Part shown: piece after piece, positions 28,011 through 41,348 of the stretch
Layout of the letters: each line of letters starts with the position of its first letter
Position numbering within the stretch: the first letter of the stretch is position 1
From: Setophaga petechia
Lineage: Eukaryota > Chordata > Aves > Passeriformes > Parulidae
Assembly (NCBI GenBank): GCA_024362935.1
Contig: JANCRA010000009.1
Coordinates: 13,782,001 to 13,846,000, forward strand
Reading direction: 5' to 3'
Length of the DNA: 64,000 bases
The notes under the pieces: model-generated
Databases searched by the model: none
Seen by the model: the letters and a program-made list of their open reading frames with translations, nothing else
What the model was told of the DNA's origin: nothing
Made by a program: the position numbers and the translations under genes

Positions 28011-28062
28011 AAGGGGAGAAAAAAAATAGGAAAAAAAAAAGAAAAAAGAAAAAGAGAAATGG
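28011..28062 (+). repeat. Polypurine tract (A/G)
   Basis: About 50 bases of almost pure purine with one interrupting T, dominated by A runs separated by single G or GG. On the minus strand it forms a long pyrimidine tract followed by CAG/AAG, but translation after the candidate acceptors hits stops at once, so it is not evidence for an exon. Confidence 0.9.
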
Positions 28063-30644
28063 ATGAGCTCTCATTTCTTCAAAGCTTTATTCCTTAATTT
28101 TTCTCTGGGCTAAATTAAAAGATTAATCCATTTCAATGAATACCCACAGGGTTCACTTCTAAACGAGTATTTCTCCCCTCAACAGATAGAATAGAAAGAT
28201 TAGAGTATGAAAAAGAGACAATTTATAGTGAGTTTTCTGGTCTTAAGAAGGGTTTTAATTTGGATGTGACAGACATGTTCCAGCTGCTCCTTGTCTTCAT
28301 ATTTCGTAAAGGACACTTTAAGTGCCACTGTTCAAGTGCTGAGAGTCCCCAGAAAGATGAATACAGTGCTTGTGCCTGTTAGTGGCTCTGGATTGACCGA
28401 GGTTTTTCCCCAGACTGTAAAATTGACACTGCACCATCAGCTCTCTTCTTCCTCATGTCTTTCTCACATCCCTACCAGAGGGGATACCCTTCATGATCAC
28501 TGAAGACTAGATGTTTTAAAAAATGTGATATAAAGATCAAAAAAGAAAAAAATGTTGTTTTAAAAATGGCTTTGCTGGTTTCTTTGTATCCCTCTAAAAA
28601 GTATTGAAGTTAATCATACCACAAATAAAAAGTGGTCATGATCTCCTATTGACCAAGGAAGCACAAAATCAACCACAGAACACCTTTAAAATAAAGAAGG
28701 GGCTGATGAAACCTCCCACTATAGGGGCACCAAGCAGGTTGCCACAGTATCTACATCCACCACACTGATCATTGAGTCAACATTTTCCCACAGAGTTAGA
28801 GGACAGAGACACCTTGGGTGTCTGTAATGGGAATAATCTAATCCTGGGGCAATGCACTGCCTTCTCCAGTGAAACTGGTGTCTGGCAGCCTGGCGTGCAA
28901 GTGGTTTGAACTACTTTTTGCCCTCTGCAGATTAAACGCTAAGAGTCACCGTGACTAAATTAGGTGCATATAATCAGTGAAATAATCCTGTGTGGAAATG
29001 GGCCAGGAAAGAGGATTTGTCACTATCTGTTTCTTCCTTGCCGTCCCATTACCCAATACATGCACAAACATTTGTACTCTCCCACCCCATTTTACAGACA
29101 GGAAAGTGAGGCTGATGATTTAAGCCACTTTTTTTAAAAGCCAGACAGAAATAAGTGCCAAAAACTGGAACTGGAGAACTGGAGCTGCCAGGACAATTTT
29201 AGAACACAGACACAGAATCTCCCAGACCGGACTTCTTACACTAAAACCACAGATTTTATATGGCACTTTATAACAATAACAAACATGATGATTAAGCACT
29301 CGAGTTGAGCTGGCACAAGAGCTTGGCAAAGTTCTTTCAACATTTCTTTGCTCATAAAAAGCAAGCTTTGCAGAATTCAGAGTTTCACGGATTTCTTCAG
29401 TTTTGACAAACTTAAGGTCAGCAAAACTGGAAACCCTTTAAATATTTCAGGTTGGCATCTTCATATAAAAGTAGTTTTGCATTTCCAAACCAGCTCGATC
29501 TTCCTGCCTCTACTTATTCATTACAAGGGATGGTAATATCCTTCCAATGTGGAAGTGCTCCCCTCTGCTATGTGTTCTGATGGGCAGGGGAAGAGGTAAC
29601 AATGGAGATAGCAAAGACATTATCTAAGCTATTAAAATAATACCACATTAAAATACTATCACAAGCACTATATCTAAAACTCACTGAAATTAATAGCCAA
29701 CTTATACTTCAGCACTGTAGTTTCAAACTCTGCAAACAGAGAGAAACCTCTGTGCCCACACCCCCAAGTAATTATTTGAATCTTTTTACCCCCCATAATT
29801 AGCAACTAGAGTATGAAAGTAAATGCTGCTAAGTAAAGGCAGCTAAAATGTCTTATAGCCTTGCTCTTCCTGGCTGCCATACTGCACTTTTCCAGATGCT
29901 TCATCCAACAAAGCTGAGAATCTCAATACTGTTCTATTTTAGTCCTATTCACAGTGAAATGATGGCATAAAGTGATTCTTCCATCAAGGCATTAATATCA
30001 GAACAAGATCAGAAGGGAAAAAAAACCCTGAATTTGTCATGTAGAAAACTGAACAGAAAATCAGTCAGAGAAATATGATTGGAAAGTATTTTCATGCAGG
30101 AAATTCTTCATATTAACATAATACTTATGTATTTAAGAACAACTGGTTTACCTGTCTACCATGTGACAATTTTGAATGTTCTACCCATTTTGGAGGCAAT
30201 TAGGCATCTATTCAAGGCTTCTGTGCTCACTTTAATTTCTTCATTTCTCCACCCACCTGAATCTGACACTTTGACATTGTTGCTTATTAGAATGGAAATT
30301 CAACATTTAGCAAGGTCAGGCAATTCAAGGTCAAAAACCAGTGAGAAATATATATATTGAAGAAAGGATCATGGAGGTTTACATCACTAAAACATGCAGT
30401 TTCATTTTTCTATCATTTTTATCAAAACAATAGCTGTCGAGAGATACTAAAACAAGTTTTGAAATATTCATCACCATTTTCTTGCTCATTCCCAAAATAA
30501 ATTGCTTCAGCACTCAGAGCAGTGGGTAGATACTGAATAGCATTATGTCTTTTAGTCTAGCACGTCAACAGAGAAGAACTGCCTCTAACACCGTGCCATT
30601 GTTCTATTTAAAGAATCTTAAGCAACAGGGATTTCACTGCTTGA

Positions 30645-30720
30645 GTTGGAAGATTATTTAACAGACTAGAACACCTTATAACTATGAAGTATTTCCCAAT
30701 GTTATACCAACATTCTTCCA
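30645..30720 (-). mobile_element. Possible ancient inverted CR1 fragment
   Basis: The piece 'gaagtatttcccaatgttataccaacattcttcc' resembles the inverted CR1 3'UTR segment 'gaagaatttcctaatatccaacctaaacct'. The match is short and diverged, so this could be chance. Confidence 0.3.
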
Positions 30721-33700
30721 TCTCCAGAACTCCTAGCAGTTAACATACCTTAACTCATTCTAAACAATCCACCCTCCTTCCAATCCTCCATACACCAAAT
30801 TCTTCCACAGTGCTTGGCAAACTTTCCCATGTGGTACCTACAGCAAGTTAGAGTCTCTGCTGATGAAGTACATAAAGCTAAATGTGTGAGCAGGACATTC
30901 AGATGGTCACTCAAAATGCAGATACAGGTGAGAGAATTCTGAGCCCCTCAAACCAGTGAAACAAGGTACAGTCTGAGCATCGTGTTGCCTCACTGCAGAA
31001 TCACAAGATAATACTGAGAACCACATCCCACAGCTGTGGGTTTTGGTGGGTGACGTGAACCTCTCATGCAAATTTTATTGGGACAGACACAGGGGAAGCT
31101 TCCATATAATGCATTTAAAATAAAAGAAAATCCATGAAGTATTTTGTTACAAGTGGTTTAAATTGGAAGTTACTCTTTATGTTTATACAATTGTTTCTCT
31201 CCACTGCAAATCATAGTGGTTTCAACTTTAACATGACTTTCTAGTCATTCACTTTTTCTCATATTTTGCAGAATACATTCACACTCCTCTTAGACTGAAG
31301 TATCTCAATTTTTCAGTGGAAGTCAATTTAGACTGTAAACCAGCAACAAGTTTTTATATGTATAAAACTCCCTTTTTCTAAATAAAGAATAATCATCTAA
31401 AATACCAGGCATTTTTTTAAAACCTCAAAAATAGTACACCAGACCTGGAGCTAAATTCGAATTTTTCAGGTAATCTTGAACAAAGATTTAGTGATCTTAG
31501 TGGACAAACCTATCTGTGCCACAGAACAGATCTGTGGACTACTGGTAGCAGGACCAGGAGCTGAGCCTCAGCCTGGGCTTCCCAGAGGCTGCCCCTTCAG
31601 TCTCAACAGAAAATTGGGCAGGACCTCATAGCAGCAGAGCCCCATTACCACTGATCCTGATTAGCAGCTGGTGACAAGACTGTCACTGCTGGCGTGGTTT
31701 TGGCAAAGAGCAGACAGGGTGATGCCCACAACCCTGGGATGGATCTCCAGGAAAGGCCCAAGGACAAGCAGACCAGTACTGAGCAGTGTGTCCTGGCTCA
31801 CCATGGGAAAAGAGCACATTTCCACAGCTTCAAATCCATTTAATTGTGTCAATCTGAATATGCGAGGTATTGCCAGAAAGTGAACCAAACAGCACAGCAC
31901 AGGGTCTATGCACATCCAGGCTTATGGCTTTTAGAGGGGTCACAGGAAGGAAGGAGGAAATCTGGTGAAGAAAAAAGCTGCCACATTGCAGCTCCATTAA
32001 CAAACTTCCCCTCAACACAAACATCATGTCTCCTTTTTCTAAACAAGTAGGTTTTACTCCCTAGACAGAGACACTAGCTGGGACTTCTGAAAATAAATGT
32101 GTTTAGGCAGAACTAGCAAGACATCTGGCAGAGGAGAGAAAAGCAAGAACAGGATCTCACCAGGATCCCTTAAAGAATCACTGTTTACCCTAAAATTCTC
32201 TGTCCCTAAAATAAACCAGTGTTTTCCTCTCACCTAGCCATAGTCATTGGCTTTTTAGTAACCTACAAAATGTCCTGATTTTGAAATGAGCTCCGTGATT
32301 TACAACAGTAGCAGCTCCTCTATTTATAACAAATGCACACTTGTAAGATGTTATCAACTACTTTTGTCTCCATGACATTCAGAGATGCTGCTTAAATAGA
32401 AGATTGTGTTATGTGTATTTGAAGACTTCTAAAGCTAGATAATTTTGCATTTTTCTACCCTACTGAGCTAGGAAATTAACAGTAAAGCTTTTGCTTGCCC
32501 TCTAGGAGACCTGATTTAGTCAAAGACATGATCTCAGGTAGTAACTACAGAATCAGCTATTTAATTAATTTAAATAAAACTGTTCTTCCAGCAGACAATG
32601 AAGGGAAGAAATAATATGTCATGCTAAGATTCCTGAGCCAGTACTTCTCCCCTACGTTCTTTCTGTGCATATTTAAGTGCACTGCTGCTCTGTGTTAAAT
32701 AAGCTGCGGTAGAATGGAAACCAGCTAATTTGTGCTCCCTGGGTGCTGGACAACTAATTTAACTCTTGCTGGCACAGAGACTCTAAATAGAAAAAGATGG
32801 CACAGCTTCATACAGATAACATTTCTATGAAAGTTAAAAAATTAACAGTGAGGAAACACTTTTTCTTCCTACTTATCTGCCCCATGAACAGGAGTCACGC
32901 TGTCTTTAATCCAAAGCAAGCAGGTGATGGTAGGTGTCACCTTGTGTGATGACTTACCAAGTCATGACTTACCAACTTACCCTAAGCACCAGATGTGCCC
33001 TCACCTGCTTGGCAACACACCTTCTCCTTCCCTCACCTTTGTCCAGGAGGAAGCACTATCCTTTTGGAACTACAGAGAAGTAAAAGACTTCTGGGCCAGA
33101 CAGCTGAGACCTGTGAGACAGATGACCCTGGGGAAGGGCTCATTCTCTTACCCTCAAATGGAGGTGGAGGGAAACTCCACAACAGCTTCCATGAGTTATC
33201 TAACTTGGCAGCAAGAGCAAAGTTAGAGATGCTGTTTTACATCAGATGATGGGCTGAGCTCATCTCTACATGAATTCGTACAAGCAGAACACTTCCCCTT
33301 GGTAATTTTCATACCCATCAAAACTGATCTTGTAATATGCACAAGATGGTCACATCATCCTGATCCCAACACCAAAGAGCACTACCATCCTCAGCTGAGT
33401 AGCTGAAACCAAATGCTTCCACGTCTTTCCAGTGACCGGAATGTGGTTTCAGTTTTTATGGGCTTAATGTACAAAGATAATATAAAAATACACCAGAACA
33501 CATAAATGAAATCAACTTCTTTTAAGAGAACTGAAGAATCAGATGTAACTTTCTATGCCTCAGATTGCTAATGCTTCTTCCACAGTTTTTTTAACAGAAA
33601 TCAATTGATTTAAATTCAGCAGCCTGGAGTATTTTGGTTTTAGATTTGTATGAACTTGTACACATCTGGTGTGTTGAAGGATGGTGTTGTACCTACAGTT

Positions 33701-34478
33701 GTCATTTTTTTCAGATTCACACCTGAAACTGCTAAACAACAATATTGCTTGCAGACACATAGTTTAGATCTAACCAGACATCGTGTAATTCTGTCCTTAA
33801 CACAGGTTTTATGTAAATAAAGACTAAAAGGTGACAACACCAGATAAAAAGAGAAGTCTTCCAAAGGCATAAATGTAGGGTAAAAGCACAAAGTGAAAGA
33901 CGCTGACTTACCTCAAAGAAAGGTTTATTAGGAAATAACAAAAAATGAGTGATCAGTCCAACAGTAAAACAAGACACAAGCATGTTTGGGGGCATTGGTA
34001 AAGTTAAAAGTCCCTGCTGACATTAGTCTTTTGCATTTCAATCACCCCATGTAAAGGGGAAAGAGAAAATCCTTAGGGTTTTGAACTATATTAATTGTAT
34101 TTATTTTAAATAATTTCAAATTAATACAAACAGTGAAAGATTTAGGAGCCTGCAGCATCTTGTCTCCTCTGCTACTCCATGTCACCTGGTGGCCCTGTCT
34201 GCACCCCTCTTGGGCTGATACCACTTGCTTTGATATTGACACAGTTCAGGTTCAATCCACTCTTCAAAGAAAAACGGGCAGGAAAATCCCTCAATCCTCC
34301 TTTCTGCTCTGAGCCCAGGGCATGTGCACATTTCCCAAGGACTGCAGAATCCAGTGGGTATTATTTTGTACTTAATAAAATTAACAGCCTTTGCAGAAAA
34401 TAGGATTTGGAATGACATTTCTGCCAGGAGATCATTCAAAGTCTGGTAGATGTACTGTGATATCAGTCCTGATCTCTT

Positions 34479-34520
34479 TCATATCACTGGCTCAATTTTT
34501 CGTATCACTGGCTGAATTTA
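34479..34520 (+). repeat. 21-bp tandem duplication
   Basis: Adjacent units 'tcatatcactggctcaattt...' and 'tcgtatcactggctgaattt...' match at 18 of 21 positions. Confidence 0.9.
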
Positions 34521-34797
34521 TTATACTGAATATTAAGAAGCAGAAGAAAAGTAGATGAGAAAGACTATAGCTCGTATTTTAGATAATATTTTTCCTGTTC
34601 TGCATTGGCTGCCATTTACTTGCCAAACACAGTTCGCTCTGTTTATTTATTATTTCCGCTTGTAAGAAGGTGTGTTCCAGGTAGAAAACAAAATACAAGA
34701 AAGAATGCCTCAAATTCACTCTTAATGAAATTTTCTCCGTAGCAAGGAAAACCACCTCCTCAACATTCAGGCCCTATTCATCCCTCACTAGTAATAT

Positions 34798-34866
34798 TTT
34801 AAACAGTTGTCAGTATTTAATGCTTGTTTATTAATATTTAATAATAATTATTAATATTTTTTAAAA
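34798..34866. repeat. AT-rich palindromic stretch
   Basis: Repeated 'ttaatattt' and 'aataataattatt' units that can self-pair, followed by T6/A6. It lies 30-80 bases beyond the stop of the read-through frame after exon 3. Confidence 0.7.
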
Positions 34867-35036
34867 AACTTCACTGGGCAATCAAGATACCAAACCAAAG
34901 TCAGTGGCACAGAAGAGATTAGTGAGTACTGTACAGATTTCATTAGTTCTGAACTGTATGGAAACTACAGTCTGCACAATCCTGGGACACACCTGTTTAA
35001 TATCCCTCCAGAAAGAAGGGCACTTTAGGGACTTAC

Positions 35037-35243
35037 GGTTAGTTGTCCTGCTCTGGTCACTCTGAGCGCTGTCGTTGGACTGGTTGCTGGAGACAGAAGA
35101 CACACTTGAGCTCCTGACAAACCCAAATGCAGCCAGCTTAGCTGCTGGCAGCCGTGAATAACCTGGGGGACGAAGTCCAGATGGGCAGGGCTTGGGGAGA
35201 TTTGATTTTGCAGCACTTGGACATGATCCTTTCTTAAGATCAA
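35037..35243 (-). CDS. MTUS2: MTUS2, third coding exon (residues 847-916, both end codons split)
   Basis: This 207-nt exon starts and ends in phase 1. The acceptor is TTTCCTTTTTTCAG/TTGATC and the donor AACC/GTAAGT. The split codon G+TT gives Val847, followed by [17 protein letters not shown], then [20 protein letters not shown] and [12 protein letters not shown]. These match human MTUS2 closely (human has [19 protein letters not shown] at the junction). A second SRLP-x-AK element lies at about 876-879 and echoes the one in the preceding exon. The segment is Ser-rich and basic, consistent with a microtubule/EB1-binding region. This is the last MTUS2 exon I can find. The next exon, leading to the C-terminal coiled coil, is expected at lower coordinates. 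The frame stays open for 51 intronic codons after the donor, ending at 34882. Confidence 0.95.
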
Positions 35244-38200
35244 CTGAAAAAAGGAAAAAGAAAGAAATTTTTGTTAAATAAGTTAACTGTGACACCATTA
35301 CCTCTATCTCCCAACTACATAAAGGCAGTACTAAGACTGAATGCAAGTTTAAACGGCTGATCAAACTGCAGTGACATCTTATTTTTTGCTCCACTGAAAA
35401 GATATTTGGTGGAAAAATTTCAGGTCACAATATTTTTTATAAGGTGAAATGTGCCAAGTACCCATGGGGCATAACTCAAACTTCCAGCAAAGCAACATAG
35501 TTCAACACTGCTACAAATTTCTTTTGATGTTATCTTCTTCGATGCTGTATTGCTTTCTAATTTTACATTTATTGTGTGCCAATTAAAAAAACTCACAGAG
35601 ACAAACACGCTACACACAACCTCCAATTTTGGAAAGTATTGTAAACCAGCAAAAATCCTCTTCAAGGACACAGAACTTCTTTGTATTTCAAAGAAAACAC
35701 TTCTTTGAAGTTCTTCTTTTAAATTCCACTAAAAAAACTTTTCCTTTTCTTGCGCCAAGCCTGGGAACAAGGACATGACCTGTAAAGTCCTACTTATTTA
35801 ACATACCACTGGCCATTTCCACTGGTGGACTTTTCCCTGCTAAGACATCGGTCCATGTGAGTGACACCCACCAGGTCTCAGCAAAGTGCCAGCAGCTGGT
35901 TTATAACACCTGGAGAGTTAGACGACAGCAGCAGTTCAGCTGTGATTTCTGCCTGTGGTTACCAAACACTCATCTGTCTTCAGCTTCTGTCCTAACCTGT
36001 AGGCTGCTGCTCCTGCTCAGGCAAATCTTCCTAGGCAAATATAGAACACAGGTTCACAAATGCTCCTCTTTTCCTTCACAGGCTGAAGGTCCAAAGGTCC
36101 ATGATCATGGCAGTCCTGCCTTCAAGGTCAAGGACCAAAAATTAGATTTTGCTTTCGGTTGGAAGGTCTGGATACCCAAGTGACTCCAGACTTCACGTGT
36201 ACATCAATTTGGACAGAGCTTTTTCTTCCTAAATTTGAGAATACCAGATTCCTGTGTAATTCTGTGCTGCAAAAAATACATATTTTTTTAAAAAATATTA
36301 ACAACAATCCCCAAAACCTGATGCTAGAATGTTTAATCAGGACAAATCGGATAGTAGAAAAGGTAGCATTAAAATCTACCAACATATTCTGAAAAGGCCA
36401 AAAAGTCACCCTTTTTCTGTTCTTATTCAGTGAACACTATTGTACACTAGCCCAACACAAACTTCAAAGGAAGAAGTAAACATTCATAATATAAAGAAAA
36501 ATACAAATTAACTGTACAGTAAGAATACGGTCACATTATTACAGTATTTAATTCTTTTGTAAACTATGTAGGTCACAGCCTTATTAATTTTAATGAAGCA
36601 TTTCACTTTGAGAAGACTTTAGAGAAAACGAGACTAACTCCTTTGAGCAGAAAAATGTTACAGGGATTTTGAAAGATATTTGTGTACCTCATCACAATAC
36701 TAATGCTAAGCTTTGTTTCATGTAACTAAGCCTTTCCTTTTGAAACAGAAATAGGTGTAACACCAAGCTAAAAAGAGTTTTGTTCTCCTATAAAGCAGAC
36801 TCCTGCAAAGATGTGAAAAATGCTCCTTGCTCAATGAATAAAACAATTTATATACTCTAGGCTCTTAAAATGCATTTTTGTACCCACTTTCCCCAGGTTG
36901 AGCCCTTTATTAAGACACAAGGAGATGGATGTCTGCAGCACCTTTGCCAGCCCAGAGAAGTACACGCTGTGCAGAGTAACCCAAATGAAAATAACAAATA
37001 TCTATAGTGAGTAAGAAAAGACTACTAAATTCCCCATTCACTCCCCATCCCTGGCAGCAACAGAAGCAATTTTGGACTATGATCCTGAATGTGGCTTCCT
37101 TTGGATATTGTGAAGAGGGGCTCAAAGGTAGCCACGCGTTCCAGGTGCAGGTGAAGGGCAGAGCAGGCACGTTAGCACAGAGAAGAGACAGCCAGTGATG
37201 GTCACCATGAGTTCACTGTCAGGTTTAGGCTGTGCTGCTTTGACAGTGGCCTACTGCAGCTGATTTATGGCTGCTTCCAAAGCCAAGACTTCTTCCCTAC
37301 CCACTGCAAAATACTCCATGTGCTGCATCAGTGACGGACTAAGCCCAGGCACCCTCCAGATCTGAAGGAGAGAACAATTATTCGGGGTAAGCAGCTGCAG
37401 GTGCAAGGAACCTGCCCAGCTCAGTGGCAGCAGGGAGAAGGTATGGGGCTGTCTCTCATGGGTTTTACAGGTTTCCAAAAAATGCACATGGACTGCATAA
37501 GCTGAGATTTCTTTCTCCTAAGAATCTCTGAAAATTGAGGTGGAGGGAGACATATTTCCATTTTACAGCAACAAACTATAAATATCACAGACTTCCTGCA
37601 ACAATAGAGGGGAAATTCCACTGGGGCAGTGGAATGAAGTTAGAAATGGCTTTATTCAAAAAGCATTTCAAACATGCTTGGCCTAGGGCAGTGTGGCTCA
37701 CCTGAGACTCCCAGGTCCCCAACTCAACTACAGGGATGTCCACAACAAGTCCCCAGACTGACTGTTCTCTGCAGTTTGTGACCAAACACCATGAATGAAG
37801 AAGAAGAAGGATATCCTTAAAGCCAAAAGGGTTTTGGTTACTAACTGCCCAACCATCTTTACCTTTTCTTCAAAGTCATTCTTCCAGATTTGGCAGAGGA
37901 TTTAGTGGTTTTTTCTCACACTTTTTTGTGTGTTTCTAGTTTATGACTTCAATTCCAATTCCCCCTGAACTAACAATATTTGCATCTTGAACTCATCATC
38001 ATCCTTAAATTATTTTTCACTTCTTTTCTTTGTAATTCAGTTCTTCTGTACCATGAGGACCTCGGGGCAGGATGTTATCCTCATTAGGGATGCATTCAAA
38101 TCCTTAAACCTAAGTAATTTTGTGTATTCTTTCTCATTAAAATACATGAGACACCAGCCTATTGTATATATTTTCTGTTCTAAACTTCATCAAGTTTTCT

Positions 38201-41200
38201 CATGCATGTTTTTTGCTTTATTTCTGTTCCTTAAAAGTATAGAAGTACTCCTGCAAACAAGGTCTGGGAGTTCAAAACAAAAGTTATTTTAATGAGCAGC
38301 TTTTATTTTAATGAAAATCTGCCAAAATAAGCTTAAAAATCTTTCTAGTTGTCTCACTGCCTGAAGCTAATTATAGAATTAAGTATTGTTGTCTCAAGTG
38401 ATTTTCCATGACACTTCAAGTTGTTCCCATCCAGAAACATAAAAACATTTTGAGTTAGGGACTGATTGACACAAGCTAGATATGCCTGGGGAGACTTTGT
38501 TAAAAGTCTGAACTTCACTTCTTATGTGTCCCCACTGCACAAGAATTGCATCTTCATGCATGGGTAAAAAGCAACTTTAATGTAATTTCACTGTGAAATT
38601 TGAAATATGTTTTAGCTGAAATGAATGAAAAATTAAAGAAATGAGTTATACAGATATGTTCTTATGAAAAAGAATAGCAGTTCAAGACTTTAAAACTCCA
38701 CAATTCAGGAATCTTTGGCAAGTCTTTGTTATCTGGTCATAGGGTTTTTCATTTTCTTTGCTTTCCGATTTTTTAATTATTTTTTTTTACCAGCATTTCA
38801 GTTAAAACTTTAATCGTTAAATGCCATTTTCTCTCACTTACTGATGATCTGAACATCACTATTCTCATTGCATATTGGGAAATCTGGGGTAAAGAACTTA
38901 CCTCCAATGTCACCACATCAGTCTAAGATAATACAAGCTGAGTTAACCCCGCTCAGATTTAACCCAAACATTGGTATCTTTGCAGATTAAAAACAAATCA
39001 CACAAGAGAGAAATTTTTTCTGGTGCCACTACATTAGTAGCTTCCCTGTATAGACATAACAACTTCTCTCCAAACAAGAACTGAGGAAAGGGGCTTCAAA
39101 ACAGAGGCTTTAATGGTTTACACCTAAACAGTAGTGAGCAGGTTAAGCCCAGCTGTCCTGATGGTCTCTCACCCAAACACCATCAAGCCTGGGACAGGTC
39201 AGTTCCAAAGGCCAAACAGTTGTCACTGCTGAACATTGATTAATTTCTGATGGGTCAGTCCACCATCATATGGTAGAAAATGCTCACCTCCTCATGATTC
39301 AGATTTAGAAGCACCAAAAACTGCTCTGTGCCTTCCCAGCTCCCAGGCAAACCAAGGCTGATTAGCACATTCTCAACACCCCAAGAACTTGTCATCTCAC
39401 AACTCATTCAAGCTGCAAATGTCCGTGTTCTCTCAGCAGCTACTGTGAAAAGCACGGCATCCCTCAAAAACTTGCAGCACAGGAATCATCCATGCATTAG
39501 TCTCACCCATTACATTTTCCACTGGCAGCCCAGAGCATCCAGAACACTTCTCTGCACTGGAGCTGCATCTCATCTGCTCCTGCTGCTCAGAAGGGCTGTG
39601 GATGTCCAGCCAGAGACAACATTTGGCTCTGAGCAGGAAGGAGGCAAGGTAGGAAGCATTTGCCTGTTCCTATACCCAGATTGCTCCACATACTGTTCTT
39701 AGAAATGACAGCTTGGTACAACTGTCACATAGACAACCCTTCTAATATGATGGGGTTTAGCTCCTTGAAGACACAGTAATTGGAGCAGAGAGGTGGCAGA
39801 TGGCAATGTTTCAAGTAAGACAACAATGTCCTTAAAAAAATTCATGAGAAAGTGTGTGTGTCCCTTTGAAACTTATTTTTCTTTTTTAATGAAGTACAGT
39901 CAGATTGCTCACTCAAAGCAAATAGACAGTGTGAACTAAAAACTCTTCAAGTTAGTGGAGGACAGAGAACATTTTCCTCTGTGAACTATTCCCTTGTTCC
40001 TCTTTCCTTAGCCAGTTAAGAAGCTTGCCAGTTCAAATCCAAGTACCTGCAAGTACAGACAGAGCTGGAGTAGCAGTAAGGCAATATTTCAGAAATTTAA
40101 CTCAAAACCTCTTTTCTATCATCAAATCTAATTTACACGTTCAATTAATAGGTCACTATTACATTGTTTATTCCTGAGAGCAAACATGAAAATAAAGCTT
40201 TCCTGCTGGGAGAAAGCTGTAGACATATTGTGGCATTTGAGATTAAATACATTATACATATGCAAAGACACAAATACATGCATATATCTGTGTCTGTCCG
40301 AGGAATAACAAATATTGCAGCCCTGATTTATGGGTAAATTGTGTCTTCAATGAAAGTTGACTTGCTTAGAAATGAGAGGAGCAGCTAGACCCTTGGGACT
40401 GACAAGTTTAATACACAGAGAGGTGATAAGGAAGTAACATTTCATTAACTCACTCTTTGAGAAAAAAATACCCCAAAACACTACTGAGAAATGTAGAATT
40501 AAGTTAAATTAATGAGCATAATTAAAGTGAAGTTTTAATGATGAGATCTCTGTTATACTTTTCAAAATCAGGCATTAATTCCATCAAAATAATCAGCTAA
40601 TGAATGCAAATCCTAACACACTTGCTTCAAGAAGTCTTTATAACCAAGAAAACATATTAATATTTTACATGTTATAGACACAGTATGCTTCAATGCTTGT
40701 TTTGACTTACAAGTTTCCCATAGAAAGAGTAGAGTCTATTTACATAACATAAACAAATGTTAAGCTTTCAAAGACTCTATAGCATCTATAATTAGATCAT
40801 AATTCAGTGACTTCTTATTTTACCTACTTCGCAGAATGCGTTTTCTTACAGTCAGGCTGCTTGTCTGACCCAGCTGAGGGAAAGTACCACCGAAGGAGCA
40901 GCACTGCCTCATAAGGCACTTGCAGCCAATGCCACCACATGTCCTACATCCTACTGATGAAGAAGGATCACTGATCCAACATCACTTTAGGCATCACACT
41001 TAGAGATCACACTTGAGGGAGCACTCACCATTATTTTACTTTCTACTTGGCATAACGTAAAGCTAACAAAACCCTTAATGCACTCATAATACTTGCAGTC
41101 CACCACAGCAGTTCAGGGATTTAATTATCAATTACTTCAGAGTCAGTTTTATGAGGATTAGTATTATACATGGGCCAAACCACCCCACTTATCAGTGCTG

Positions 41201-41310
41201 CTTAACCAGACTGCTGCATAATGAATGGCATGGCAAAGGGGAATAAAATCCTCGTTAAGAGGCACTGCTGCTGTCCCCAATACCATGCCACAGCAATTTC
41301 AGTGTAAGAG

Positions 41311-41348
41311 CCGCCGCGGTACCGTACTCTGTCACGGGATAGCAACCG
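41311..41348. other. Short CpG-dense patch in intron
   Basis: The stretch starting 'ccgccgcggtaccg' carries six CpGs in under 40 bases, in otherwise CpG-poor intron. No open frame or splice site is associated with it. Confidence 0.4.

Larger units (their letters stand above)
1..35036 (-). other. MTUS2: MTUS2 intron downstream of coding exon 3 (at least 35 kb, continues past the window)
   Basis: Everything below the exon 3 donor (GTAAGT at 35036-35031) looks intronic. It is AT-rich with frequent stops in all frames, and no segment resembles the expected next MTUS2 exons (Ser/Pro-rich linker, then coiled coil). Recognisable contents are T13 at 314-326, a tandem motif at 3109-3190, T21 at 3823-3843 and a CR1 at 4786-5114. 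A GC-richer block lies at 6235-6560 and A-rich tracts at 9656-9712 and 19271-19352. There is a 29-bp duplication at 20402-20459, a CpG cluster at 25775-25856, a polypurine tract at 28011-28062 and a possible old CR1 at about 30645-30720. A 21-bp duplication sits at 34479-34520 and AT palindromic sequence at 34798-34866. A small exon could have been missed by eye. Confidence 0.75.

Noticed and set aside
28011..28062. Polypyrimidine tract on the minus strand as the acceptor of the next MTUS2 exon
   Set aside because: Every candidate AG is followed by early stops in the required phase and no MTUS2-like sequence.
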